NCBI GenBank assembly: GCA_018267155.1
Contig: JAFDZE010000039.1
Coordinates: 1 to 49,254 of the forward strand
Source of the DNA: Bacteroidota bacterium
GTDB taxonomy: Bacteria > Bacteroidota > Bacteroidia > Flavobacteriales_F > PHOS-HE28
Direction of reading: 5' to 3'
DNA: 49,254 bases
Shown here in pieces: positions 32,525 to 41,020 of this stretch (position 1 is the stretch's first letter; each line of letters opens with the position of its first letter). Both the position numbers and the translations under genes were made by a program. The notes beneath the pieces were generated by a model that did not search any database, was not told where the DNA came from, and worked only from the letters and a program-made list of their open reading frames with translations.

Positions 32525-34573
32525 TCAGAAGGTGCGACCGGGAGCGGAGATCAGGAAGGTGGCGCCCGCTGCGACGGAGATCGCGCTGAAACGAGGTGCG
32601 TTCGCAGGCGCGGTCAGTGTGTTGTTCTCCGCATTGCCCAGGCCGAAGAGCATGGGATCGTACGTGGCCTGGGCCACGATCCGTGTTCGCCCCTGGCCCA
32701 ACGCGAGTTCGTAGCACGGTCCGGCCGAACCATGCAGATTGAACGGACTCACCTCGATGTAGCGCCCCAGGGTGTAGCTCTCGGTACGCCCGAAAAAATA
32801 GTACCCGCCCAGCACGCCGATCTGCAGTCCGAAGCGGCCAGCGGAGGTGTGGTTCGTGAAGAGCCGGAACAACAGGGGCAGTTGGAGGTAGTTCACCTGG
32901 ATCGTACGGGCCAGGCCTTCATCACCGGTGGAGGCGTCGTAACGCGATAGGCGCACGCCGGTCGCGAAGCGGGCATTGCCCTTGGGGCCCATGCGCTCCA
33001 TTTCGAGCCCGACACGAAAACCGGTGCCGCCCTGCGTGAAGCGTTCCGTCAGCGAGTCGGTGCTGGAGAGCCTGGTGAGGTTCGCCCCTGCGGTGGCACC
33101 AAGGGTGGTGTGGCCGCGCTTGATGGTCCGATCGGCCACGGGCTCGGTATCGATGGGCTTCGACTCCTGAACACTGGTGCTACCCCCATCTTGGGGCAGG
33201 ATGGGCATCATCCCGTTGCCACCTCCGGCCACCGATCGCTGCTTGATATCCTGGATCTTCGTGGTCAGATCCACCTGATCCGCGCCCATGCGGATCAATT
33301 TACCGGTTATCACGGCCTGGGCATTGGCGGCTTTGCCCACGGCGATCTGGTCCTTCTCGTCGATGCTCCCGACCACCCTGCGCTGCTCGAGGGCGCGATC
33401 CACAAGGCTCTGGTCCGCCACATTGAAGCCGATGCTCGCTTGAGAGAGGTGGATGACCAGTTTTTCCGCGAGGCTCTTGCCCGTTGCGCTGGGTCGTCCG
33501 TCCTGCTCGGTGAATTCGAGCACGGCCACCGATCGGTATTTTTTGGCATCGAGCTGGCGGGCCAGGCTCTGTGCCATCACCTTCAGGGCTTGATCCTGGA
33601 GGGTCCGGGCCCGGTCCTCCAGGGCGCGACGTGCCCGGTTCTGGCCACTCACATGGTCCCATCGGCCAGCCGGAGCGGCTTCACCGGCTTTGCCGTACCA
33701 GAACAGGGCGTTCTCGGGGTCGGTGCCCAGTTGTTGATCCCCCCGGTTGATGTGGTCCTGGTACACTGCCGTGCGCTGCTCGCGCGCGAACCGGGCCTGT
33801 TCAAGCGCTGCCGCGGCGGCGGCGCGATAGGCCTGCAACCGGGTATTCTTCTGGTCCTTGGAACGGGCCTGTTCGGCCTCCAATTCCTTCTCGAAGCTCT
33901 GGAACGGTTCGCTGCCCGGGGCGTACCAACCGTCCACCGCGATCCGCACCGCCCAATCATGCGCGTCCTTTCGTTCGGCTTTGAAGAGGATGACACGCTG
34001 TTGTGGTGCATAGGGCGCATGTGAGATCCGCTGTGTGCCATGCCAGTTCACGTTGTACAGCAAACTGGTCACCACAAGGCCGTCCGCAGTGGTGTGCGGC
34101 TCGCCATAGTCGGCTCGCACCATGGTGATCGGTTCCGTGTGTTGGCCCGGCCGTTCAGTCGTATCCCGTTGGAACTGGTTGAGGAAGTCGGTGAAATAGA
34201 CCGGAACGGTCAAATTGCTCACGGGCTTGTCGGCCGTGAACGTGGTGTTGATGTTGTCCTCGATCAAGGCCGTACTGTCCGTGAATATGCGTTCGTCACC
34301 GGTGGTGATCGCCATCACGTACTGTTTCAGGTCCTCGACCGCACTCGCGCTTCCCGCATCATTGCGGCTGATCGCGTTCAGGATACTGACATAACTGTAC
34401 ACCTGCGACTCGGCGGCGATATTGATCTTGACCTTGTCCTCGATGGTCAATTGGTTCACTTGCGCATTCGTCGGAACTTGGCCCAGCAGGCAAGCGACCA
34501 AGGGCATCAGCATGCTGTCCAGCCCACGCGAATTGAGCCACATCTTCCGGGGTCGGGGTGTTCGACGGAGCAT
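32525..34573 (-). CDS. Envelope protein with FlgO-like domain and C-terminal barrel, copy 2
   Basis: 682 residues from ATG 34573; ATG 34543 is also possible, and a much longer reading would cross the divergent promoter region. Signal segment LDSMLMPLVACLLGQVPTNAQ. It has the same order as copy 1: N-terminal domain (ITTGDERIFTDSTALIE, ADYGEPHTTADGLVVTSLLYNV), Ala-rich coiled coil, TPR-like element (DPENALFWYGKAGEAAP), FlgO/CsgG-like domain, then a barrel (RVGLEMERMG, YLQLPLLFRLF, GRFGLQIGVL). Here the FlgO-like domain is complete, with SVAVLEFTEQDGRPSATGKSL, DQSLVDRALEQ and AVGKAANAQAVITGKLI. It converges on lipoprotein C. Function unknown. Confidence 0.8.
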   Translation of the reverse strand: MLRRTPRPRKMWLNSRGLDSMLMPLVACLLGQVPTNAQVNQLTIEDKVKINIAAESQVYSYVSILNAISRNDAGSASAVEDLKQYVMAITTGDERIFTDSTALIEDNINTTFTADKPVSNLTVPVYFTDFLNQFQRDTTERPGQHTEPITMVRADYGEPHTTADGLVVTSLLYNVNWHGTQRISHAPYAPQQRVILFKAERKDAHDWAVRIAVDGWYAPGSEPFQSFEKELEAEQARSKDQKNTRLQAYRAAAAAALEQARFAREQRTAVYQDHINRGDQQLGTDPENALFWYGKAGEAAPAGRWDHVSGQNRARRALEDRARTLQDQALKVMAQSLARQLDAKKYRSVAVLEFTEQDGRPSATGKSLAEKLVIHLSQASIGFNVADQSLVDRALEQRRVVGSIDEKDQIAVGKAANAQAVITGKLIRMGADQVDLTTKIQDIKQRSVAGGGNGMMPILPQDGGSTSVQESKPIDTEPVADRTIKRGHTTLGATAGANLTRLSSTDSLTERFTQGGTGFRVGLEMERMGPKGNARFATGVRLSRYDASTGDEGLARTIQVNYLQLPLLFRLFTNHTSAGRFGLQIGVLGGYYFFGRTESYTLGRYIEVSPFNLHGSAGPCYELALGQGRTRIVAQATYDPMLFGLGNAENNTLTAPANAPRFSAISVAAGATFLISAPGRTF

Positions 34574-34610
34574 CGGTCTGCAAGCCACGGTCGGATGGGG
34601 GCGGGGTGAG

Positions 34611-34618
34611 CGAATGTA
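34611..34618 (-). promoter_or_regulatory. Candidate -7 element for barrel protein copy 2
   Basis: Minus-strand TACATTCG, one mismatch from TAnnTTTG, 38 nt before the ATG at 34573 in the 107-bp divergent gap. On the plus strand TAAATTCC near 34652 is a weaker candidate for the gene at 34681. Confidence 0.3.
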
Positions 34619-34680
34619 GGATTTCGCCCCCATGTACGGGATGATCCTTATAAATTCCGCACCCCGAAGAACCGATCGCC

Positions 34681-37600
34681 ATGCTCCGCCCCACTTCCCT
34701 CGTCCTGTCAACGCTGGTCGCCACGCTCTGTGCCGCGCAGTGTGTCACCTCCTTCCCCTCCACGCAGAACTTCACCAGTGGTACCGTGGGCACCCCGGGG
34801 ACCCTTCCGTCCAACTGGTCCAACCTCGGGGGCGATGACCTGAATTGGAACGTGGACAACAACGGAACGAACGGGGGCAACATGAGCATCGCCACCGGCC
34901 CCATCGGCGATCACACCAGCAACAATACCGGCGGGAAATACATGTACGTGGAGGCCGATGCCTCCGGCGCCACGCCGGGCAAAACGGCCATTTTGCAGAG
35001 TCAGTGCTGGAACATCGCCGGACTCACTTCACCTTATCTCACCTTCTGGTACCACATGCGCGGCACACAAATGGGTTCCCTGACTGTGGATGTGGATGCC
35101 AATGGGAGCGTGACCAGCAACGTCTGGACCCAAAGTGGCGACCACGGGTTGAAGTGGCGGCAGGGTTGGGTGAACCTTGCCCCATGGGCCGGACAGACCA
35201 ACCTGCGCGTGCGCTTCAGGGCCATTACCGGTACCGGTGCGCTCAGCGATATCGCCATTGACGATGTGGAGGTGCGGAGCCTGACCCCTGTGCCCGGCTG
35301 CCCGGATCCGCTGGCCAGCAATTACAACGGTGCGGTGAACTTGAACGACGGTTCGTGCGCGTATCAGTGCCCAACAGGCCAGAAGCGCGTCACCATCGAC
35401 ATCGTGAATGACAACTACGCCGGGGAGACCAGTTGGACGTTGAAAAACTCGGCCGATGGCACCCTGCTGGCCAGCGGCACATCCACCGGAACCTCCCTTT
35501 GCGTGCCAACGAGCACCTGTCTGGTGTTCCGGATCAACGATTCGGCAGGGGACGGCATCTGGCACAACAGCTACGGCTACGGGCAGTACTGGGTGTACCT
35601 CGATGGTGCGTTGGTGAAGCAGGGTGGGCAGTTCGGTGCGTACGAGGAGACGAGCTTCAATTGCGGGCCCGGCCAGACCTGCGCCACTGCCCTCACGGCA
35701 CAGACCGGGGTGGTGTACACGGCCCCGATGCTGGAGTATTGGTACGATTGGACACCGGCTGCCACGGGCTCGTACACCATCACGACGTGCGGGCTCAACT
35801 CCTGCGATACGAAACTCTGGTTGTACGACTTCGCGTGCGGGTCCATCAACCTGAGCAGCGGACTGGAGGGATCCACCTTCGCCGACGATGATCTCGGCGG
35901 CTGCGGTACGCAAGCGGTGATCACGGCCAACATGCCGGCCGGCCAGACCTATCACATCCGTGTGGGTACCAACGGTGGCAGCTGTTCCACGGCCAGCTTC
36001 CGCATCGACTTCAACGGCGCTGCGGTGGGATGCATGGACCAGAATTCATGCAACTTCGATCCACTCGCAACGGTAGCGTGTTCCGGTTGTTGCCTGCCTG
36101 TGGGCGATCCCGCCTGTCCCGAGGGACCGGATCTGACCATCAATCAGAACGCGCTCGCCAATTCACTCTCGATCACCACGGTCAATATCGCACCGAGCGA
36201 CGTCTGTGCGGTGGAGGAAGGCTGTGTGAAGGGCTTCGGCACACGCAACGTCATCCGGTTCAATACCCGTATCGACAACATCGGCGAGCTGGACTACTAC
36301 ATCGGCAGCCCGACTTCGCAGCCCGGCATGTTCGACACACAGAACTGCCACGGCCACGCGCACTACTCCGGCTACGCGGACTACCTGCTTTTCGGACAGG
36401 ATAACGAGCCCATGCCCGTCGGCTTCAAGAACGGGTACTGCGTGATCGACGTGGGCTGCTTCGGCGGCACCTCGCATTACGGTTGCAGCAACATGGGCAT
36501 CAGCGCCCAATGCTACGACCAATATGGTAGTGGCACAACCTGCAATTGGATCGATATCACCGATGTGCCCGCAGGGCTCTACACCCTTGTTCTGCGCACC
36601 AATTGGGCGCGCCGCCCCGATGCGCTCGGGCGCCACGAGACCAACTACGCCAACAACTACGGAGCCGTGTGCATCAATATCACGGGCAACCCGGGGGAGC
36701 CCAGGGGTTTCAATGTGGCCACGGGCTGCACGCCGGTAGTGGATTGCCTGAACCAGCCCTATGGCAGTGCCCTGCCAGACTGTACCGGCGCGTGCAACGG
36801 CCCGGTGAAGACCGGCGACGTGAACGAGAACGGGGCCCAGGAGATCTCGGACGCGCAGATGTACGTGAACATGATCATCGGCAACGATGCCACCGCCACG
36901 CCCTGCACCGACCTGAATGATGATGGTGTCATCACCGTGACCGATGCCGCCCTGATGGCCAACTGCAACAACCGGCAGGCCAACCACGACCAGCAACCCC
37001 ACCTGGTCCACTACCATCCGTGGTGCAGCTTTCCGCGTGGTTACCTCAGCATTCCCGACACGGTGGACCTCACCATCGGAGCTTTCGATCCCAACGGCCA
37101 GTACGTCGACATCTGGGTGAAGAACAGTGCGTGCCGCACCATGGGCTTCGAATTCACCATGAGCGGTCTCACGATCCAGTCCGTGACCAACCTCGACCCC
37201 CAGGTGCAGGGTGATCTGCTGTGGGCCGGTGCCCTGGGCGGGACCAAAGTGGTCGGGATCTGTTACAACGACAGCAGCCTGGCCAAACACACGGGCTTCT
37301 CACCGCTCTGCCGCATCAACTACTTCGAACTCACGGGTGCGCAGATCTGCATCGCGAGCATTCAGGACATCGTGAACAACGGGGCGAACAACGTGGTGGC
37401 GCGCATCGTTGATGGATGTCTCAACACGGGCAACGCCGTGGCGGCCGACATCAAGGTGCTGCTCGAAGGGCCATACCAGGGTGCGGGTATGATGGATGAT
37501 GCGCTCAGGACGGCATCCCTTGTCCCCGGGGCGGAGCCGTACACGACGCTCGGTTTCACGCAGACCGGCGGAGGAGGAGAGGTGCTCGGTGCGGGCGTGC

Positions 37601-38181
37601 TCGATGTCGTCGGCAACAATGCCATCGTGGATTGGGTGCTGGTCGAATTGCGCAACGCGCAGTCCCCGGCGCAAGTGGTGGCCACACGCTGCGGCCTGCT
37701 CCAGCGCGACGGGGACATCGTATCCGTGGACGGTATGGGTTCGCTGATCCTGCCCGCGGTCCCTGGCAGTTACCACGTAGCGGTGCGGCATCGGAATCAT
37801 TTCGGGGTGATGACGGCTTCGCCGGTCGTGCTCAGTGGCAGTTCAACAGCCATCGACTTCACCCAGACCGGAACGGCGACCTGGGGAACCGACGCGCGCA
37901 AGAACTTCGGCGGTGGCTTGTGGGGGCTCTGGAGCGGCAACACCCGTCGCGACGGCAACATCAGCCTGCTGAAGTACACCGGTGGCAACAACGATCGCGA
38001 TCCCATCCTGGTGATCGTGGGCAGTTCCACGCCCACGGCGATAGTGGCCGGTTATTCGTCGGAGGACGCGAACTTGAACGGCGTGGTGAAGTACACCGGC
38101 AACGGCAACGATCGGGACCCCATCCTGGTGAACGTCGGCAGCATCCTGCCGAACGGGATACGAACGGAGCAACTGCCGTGA
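34681..38181 (+). CDS. Secreted multidomain lysyl oxidase (copy 1) with shared C-terminal module
   Basis: 1166 residues. Lysyl oxidases deaminate lysine side chains to reactive aldehydes using copper and a quinone cofactor made from Lys and Tyr. Order: signal peptide; MAM-like domain (~20-200); CPDPLASNYNGAVNLNDGSC linker; ETSW-type beta domain (~235-325); prepeptidase-like beta domain; lysyl oxidase domain (~485-680); dockerin-like calcium loops (GDVNENGAQEISDAQ, DLNDDGVITVTDA); a cohesin-like beta segment; a ~243-residue C-terminal module (~923-1166). The active site is intact: CHGHAH gives His 557, 559 and 561; K583 lies in GFKNGYC; Y615 lies in CYDQY, followed by CNWIDITDVPAGLY, almost as in animal LOX. 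The end reads NDRDPILVNVG, with no type A tail. Confidence 0.9.
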   Translation: MLRPTSLVLSTLVATLCAAQCVTSFPSTQNFTSGTVGTPGTLPSNWSNLGGDDLNWNVDNNGTNGGNMSIATGPIGDHTSNNTGGKYMYVEADASGATPGKTAILQSQCWNIAGLTSPYLTFWYHMRGTQMGSLTVDVDANGSVTSNVWTQSGDHGLKWRQGWVNLAPWAGQTNLRVRFRAITGTGALSDIAIDDVEVRSLTPVPGCPDPLASNYNGAVNLNDGSCAYQCPTGQKRVTIDIVNDNYAGETSWTLKNSADGTLLASGTSTGTSLCVPTSTCLVFRINDSAGDGIWHNSYGYGQYWVYLDGALVKQGGQFGAYEETSFNCGPGQTCATALTAQTGVVYTAPMLEYWYDWTPAATGSYTITTCGLNSCDTKLWLYDFACGSINLSSGLEGSTFADDDLGGCGTQAVITANMPAGQTYHIRVGTNGGSCSTASFRIDFNGAAVGCMDQNSCNFDPLATVACSGCCLPVGDPACPEGPDLTINQNALANSLSITTVNIAPSDVCAVEEGCVKGFGTRNVIRFNTRIDNIGELDYYIGSPTSQPGMFDTQNCHGHAHYSGYADYLLFGQDNEPMPVGFKNGYCVIDVGCFGGTSHYGCSNMGISAQCYDQYGSGTTCNWIDITDVPAGLYTLVLRTNWARRPDALGRHETNYANNYGAVCINITGNPGEPRGFNVATGCTPVVDCLNQPYGSALPDCTGACNGPVKTGDVNENGAQEISDAQMYVNMIIGNDATATPCTDLNDDGVITVTDAALMANCNNRQANHDQQPHLVHYHPWCSFPRGYLSIPDTVDLTIGAFDPNGQYVDIWVKNSACRTMGFEFTMSGLTIQSVTNLDPQVQGDLLWAGALGGTKVVGICYNDSSLAKHTGFSPLCRINYFELTGAQICIASIQDIVNNGANNVVARIVDGCLNTGNAVAADIKVLLEGPYQGAGMMDDALRTASLVPGAEPYTTLGFTQTGGGGEVLGAGVLDVVGNNAIVDWVLVELRNAQSPAQVVATRCGLLQRDGDIVSVDGMGSLILPAVPGSYHVAVRHRNHFGVMTASPVVLSGSSTAIDFTQTGTATWGTDARKNFGGGLWGLWSGNTRRDGNISLLKYTGGNNDRDPILVIVGSSTPTAIVAGYSSEDANLNGVVKYTGNGNDRDPILVNVGSILPNGIRTEQLP

Positions 38182-38210
38182 GTCCGCTGGACATCGGAGC
38201 GCAACGACCC

Positions 38211-38218
38211 TAGTTTCG
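38211..38218 (+). promoter_or_regulatory. Candidate -7 element for the lysyl-endopeptidase-like gene
   Basis: TAGTTTCG, one mismatch from TAnnTTTG, 25 nt before the ATG at 38243, in the 61-bp gap after the lysyl oxidase gene. Confidence 0.3.
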
Positions 38219-38242
38219 GCCCTGCTCCGACCTTGTTCTACC

Positions 38243-40927
38243 ATGCGGATCCAACCTGCTCCGGCCCTGACGGCCCTTCTCCTCCTGTGCGTGATCACCA
38301 GCCCGGTGCGTGGTCAGGTCTCCTTCGGGGGCACCCCGATCACGATCCTCTCACCGGGCAAGCTCCCGCACGTGCTGTGGACGGACCTGCCTGCGGTGGA
38401 TGTCGCACCGCTTCTTGCCGAGGACGCGCAACGCCTGGCCTCCGGGGATAAGAAGATGCGATTCGGCGTGACCCGCCCGGTCGATATCGGCCTGTCGAGC
38501 GCTGGAAGCTGGCACGAACTCCCCGATGGACGTCGCGTCTGGCGGGTGGGCATCCATTGTCCGGACGCGTCCAGTGTGAGTTTCGTGTTCGACGACTACC
38601 GGGTTGTGGAAGGTGGTCAAGTGTTCGTGATCGGATCGGATGATCTGTTCATCGGAGCCTTCGAGCAGGCAAGTGCCGGAGGTGCGACGTCCATGGCCGT
38701 GATGCCGGTGGACGGGGACCGCGTCATCGTGGAATACATCGTGCCCGCCGGTCATCGACCGGGCGCATTGCACATCGGCCGTGTGACCCATGGATACAAG
38801 CCTTTGAATGATACCGACCGGGGATTCGGTGCGAGCGGCAGTTGCAACAACAACGTGGTATGTCCGGAGTGGAACGCATGGGACGATCAGATCCGCTCCG
38901 TGGCCAAGATCATCAACGGGGGTGACTGGTGTACCGGCCAGCTCATCAACGACTGCTCCGATTCGGGCACCCCGTATTTCCTTACGGCGAACCACTGCGT
39001 GGACGGGGAGAACCCGGGCAATTGGGTGTTCTTGTTCAATTACGAGAGCCCCACCTGTACGCCCAATGCCAATGGCCCGGTGGCGCAAACCGTCAGCGGA
39101 GCTTCGCTGCTGCACAACGATGCGGGCAGCGATGTGGCCTTGTTGCAACTGAACAGCGAACCACCGTCCAACTACGGCGTTTATTATACCGGTTGGGATA
39201 GAAGTGGTACGGCCCCGACGAACGGCACGGGGATCCACCATCCGGCAGGCGATGTGAAAAAGATCACCTTTGACGATGATGCGGCCACCACGGCGACCTA
39301 TGGCGGGGCGAGTTGCTGGCGGATCGCCAATTGGGAGGACGGCACCACCGAGGGGGGCAGCAGCGGGAGCGGCCTGTGGAACCAGGACCACCGGCTCATC
39401 GGGCAGCTGTACGGCGGACAGGCCAGTTGCGCCAACAACGTGAACGACTACTACGGGAGATTCAGTGTCAGCGCACCGGACCTGACCACATGGCTGGGAT
39501 CCTGCGGCAACACGCGGAACGGATATGATCCCAATGCGTCCAACTTCGCGCTGGACGCCCAATTGTACGGGCTCGACGAGTTCACGGGCAGCAGTTGTTC
39601 AGGGACCCGATCACCCGCCGTCACGGTACGCAATGCGGGCACCACCACACTCACTTCATTCCAGCTTTCGTGGACGGTGAACGGTGGGGCAGGAGGTGGC
39701 CAGAGCTGGAACGGAAGTCTCGTCAGTGGTGCCACCGTGACCATCAACCTGCCACAGATCACATTGGGCGATGGCCCCAGCCTCCTGAGTGTTTCCGTGG
39801 GCACACCGAATGGCGGAACCGACCAGAACCCGGCCAACGATACGTCCACCTCAAGCACCATGTTCGGCACTTCGATGGTGACCCTTCAACTCAATTTGGA
39901 CCGGTACGGCGCGGAGACCACATGGCGCATCATGCAGGGCCAGGAGATCGTGGCCAGCGGCGGTCCTTACACCACCCAGGGCAGCAATGGGGTGTATCCG
40001 CAATCGCCCATCAACGTGTGCCTGCCCGATGGTTGCTTTGAATTGCAGGTGCTCGACAGCTATGGCGACGGGATATGCTGCAACTACGGCAACGGGAATT
40101 TTTCCCTGACCGGTCCGGATGGCACGCTGGTCACCGGGGACGGTCAGTTCACCACACAAGTCACGTATCCTTTCTGCATCACCAGCACGATCAACGTGTC
40201 CGTGAAGGCGATGCTCGAAGGGCCGTACGATAACGTTACCGGCCAGATGCGCGACGACCTGCGCCAAGCGGGTATCATTCCCGCCACGGAGCCGTACACG
40301 GCGCTCGGGTATACGCATGTGAATGGTGGCGGGGGTGAAACGGTAGCGCCGGCCGTCCTGGCCGTGACCGGGAACAATGCCATTGTTGATTGGGTTGTGG
40401 TGGAACTTCGCACGCCAGGGGCCCCGTACACGGTGCTGGCCACACGGAGCGCCCTGCTCCAGCGTGATGGGGATGTGACCGGGACCGATGGCGTTTCGCC
40501 CGTGGCATTCGTCCTGGGCAACGGCGACTACCAGGTGGCTTTGCGACACCGCAACCACCTCGGTGTGATGACGGCGACGGCAGTGGCCCTATCATCGACC
40601 GCGGCCACGGTGGACTTCCGCAGCGTGGCCACAGGCACCTGGGGCACGAACGCCCGGAAGACGATCGGCTCCACAAGGGCACTCTGGGCGGGCAATGCCC
40701 GGCTCGACGGCCAGGTGAAGTACACCGGGAGCAACAATGATCGCGATCCCATCCTGATCAAGGTGGGAAACACCGCGCCGAACGGTTCGGTGAACGGTTA
40801 CTTCCCTGAAGACGTGAACCTGAACGGGAGTGTGAAGTACACGGGCAACGCCAACGACAGGGACCCCATCCTTGTGAACGTGGGCAACACCACGCCGAAC
40901 GCCGTGCGCACCGAACAACTGCCATAG
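38243..40927 (+). CDS. Secreted lysyl-endopeptidase-like serine protease with shared C-terminal module
   Basis: 894 residues; trypsin-fold S1 protease resembling Achromobacter/Lysobacter Lys-C, which cleaves after lysine. Signal peptide ends near VRGQ; a propeptide-like region covers ~25-205. The protease domain (~210-420) has the triad H251 (FLTANHCVDG), D297 (AGSDVALLQL) and S374 (EGGSSGSGLW), with several Cys likely in disulfides. A CARDB-type beta domain follows, then an ETTW-type domain (LNLDRYGAETTWRI, YGDGICCNYGNG), then the ~243-residue C-terminal module (~652-894) ending in two NDRDPIL repeats. Lys specificity is inferred from the family resemblance; I could not place the S1-pocket Asp with certainty. 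Confidence 0.9.
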   Translation: MRIQPAPALTALLLLCVITSPVRGQVSFGGTPITILSPGKLPHVLWTDLPAVDVAPLLAEDAQRLASGDKKMRFGVTRPVDIGLSSAGSWHELPDGRRVWRVGIHCPDASSVSFVFDDYRVVEGGQVFVIGSDDLFIGAFEQASAGGATSMAVMPVDGDRVIVEYIVPAGHRPGALHIGRVTHGYKPLNDTDRGFGASGSCNNNVVCPEWNAWDDQIRSVAKIINGGDWCTGQLINDCSDSGTPYFLTANHCVDGENPGNWVFLFNYESPTCTPNANGPVAQTVSGASLLHNDAGSDVALLQLNSEPPSNYGVYYTGWDRSGTAPTNGTGIHHPAGDVKKITFDDDAATTATYGGASCWRIANWEDGTTEGGSSGSGLWNQDHRLIGQLYGGQASCANNVNDYYGRFSVSAPDLTTWLGSCGNTRNGYDPNASNFALDAQLYGLDEFTGSSCSGTRSPAVTVRNAGTTTLTSFQLSWTVNGGAGGGQSWNGSLVSGATVTINLPQITLGDGPSLLSVSVGTPNGGTDQNPANDTSTSSTMFGTSMVTLQLNLDRYGAETTWRIMQGQEIVASGGPYTTQGSNGVYPQSPINVCLPDGCFELQVLDSYGDGICCNYGNGNFSLTGPDGTLVTGDGQFTTQVTYPFCITSTINVSVKAMLEGPYDNVTGQMRDDLRQAGIIPATEPYTALGYTHVNGGGGETVAPAVLAVTGNNAIVDWVVVELRTPGAPYTVLATRSALLQRDGDVTGTDGVSPVAFVLGNGDYQVALRHRNHLGVMTATAVALSSTAATVDFRSVATGTWGTNARKTIGSTRALWAGNARLDGQVKYTGSNNDRDPILIKVGNTAPNGSVNGYFPEDVNLNGSVKYTGNANDRDPILVNVGNTTPNAVRTEQLP

Positions 40928-40986
40928 CTTGGCGTCCGGCCTGTTTCCACGGGTATCCGTCGGATCGTTCCCGAACGAACGCCAAG
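40928..40986. other. Inverted repeat after the protease gene
   Basis: CTTGGCGT (40928-40935) pairs exactly with ACGCCAAG (40979-40986) across a 43-nt loop that contains further partial pairing (GTTC/GAAC). It begins directly after the protease stop codon. It may help end transcription, but no T-tract follows. Confidence 0.35.
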
Positions 40987-40992
40987 GGGTGC

Positions 40993-41000
40993 TATCCTTG
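40993..41000 (+). promoter_or_regulatory. Candidate -7 element for the propeller gene at 41021
   Basis: TATCCTTG, one mismatch from TAnnTTTG, 21 nt before the ATG at 41021. Confidence 0.25.
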
Positions 41001-41020
41001 GCACATCAGCTACCAGAACC

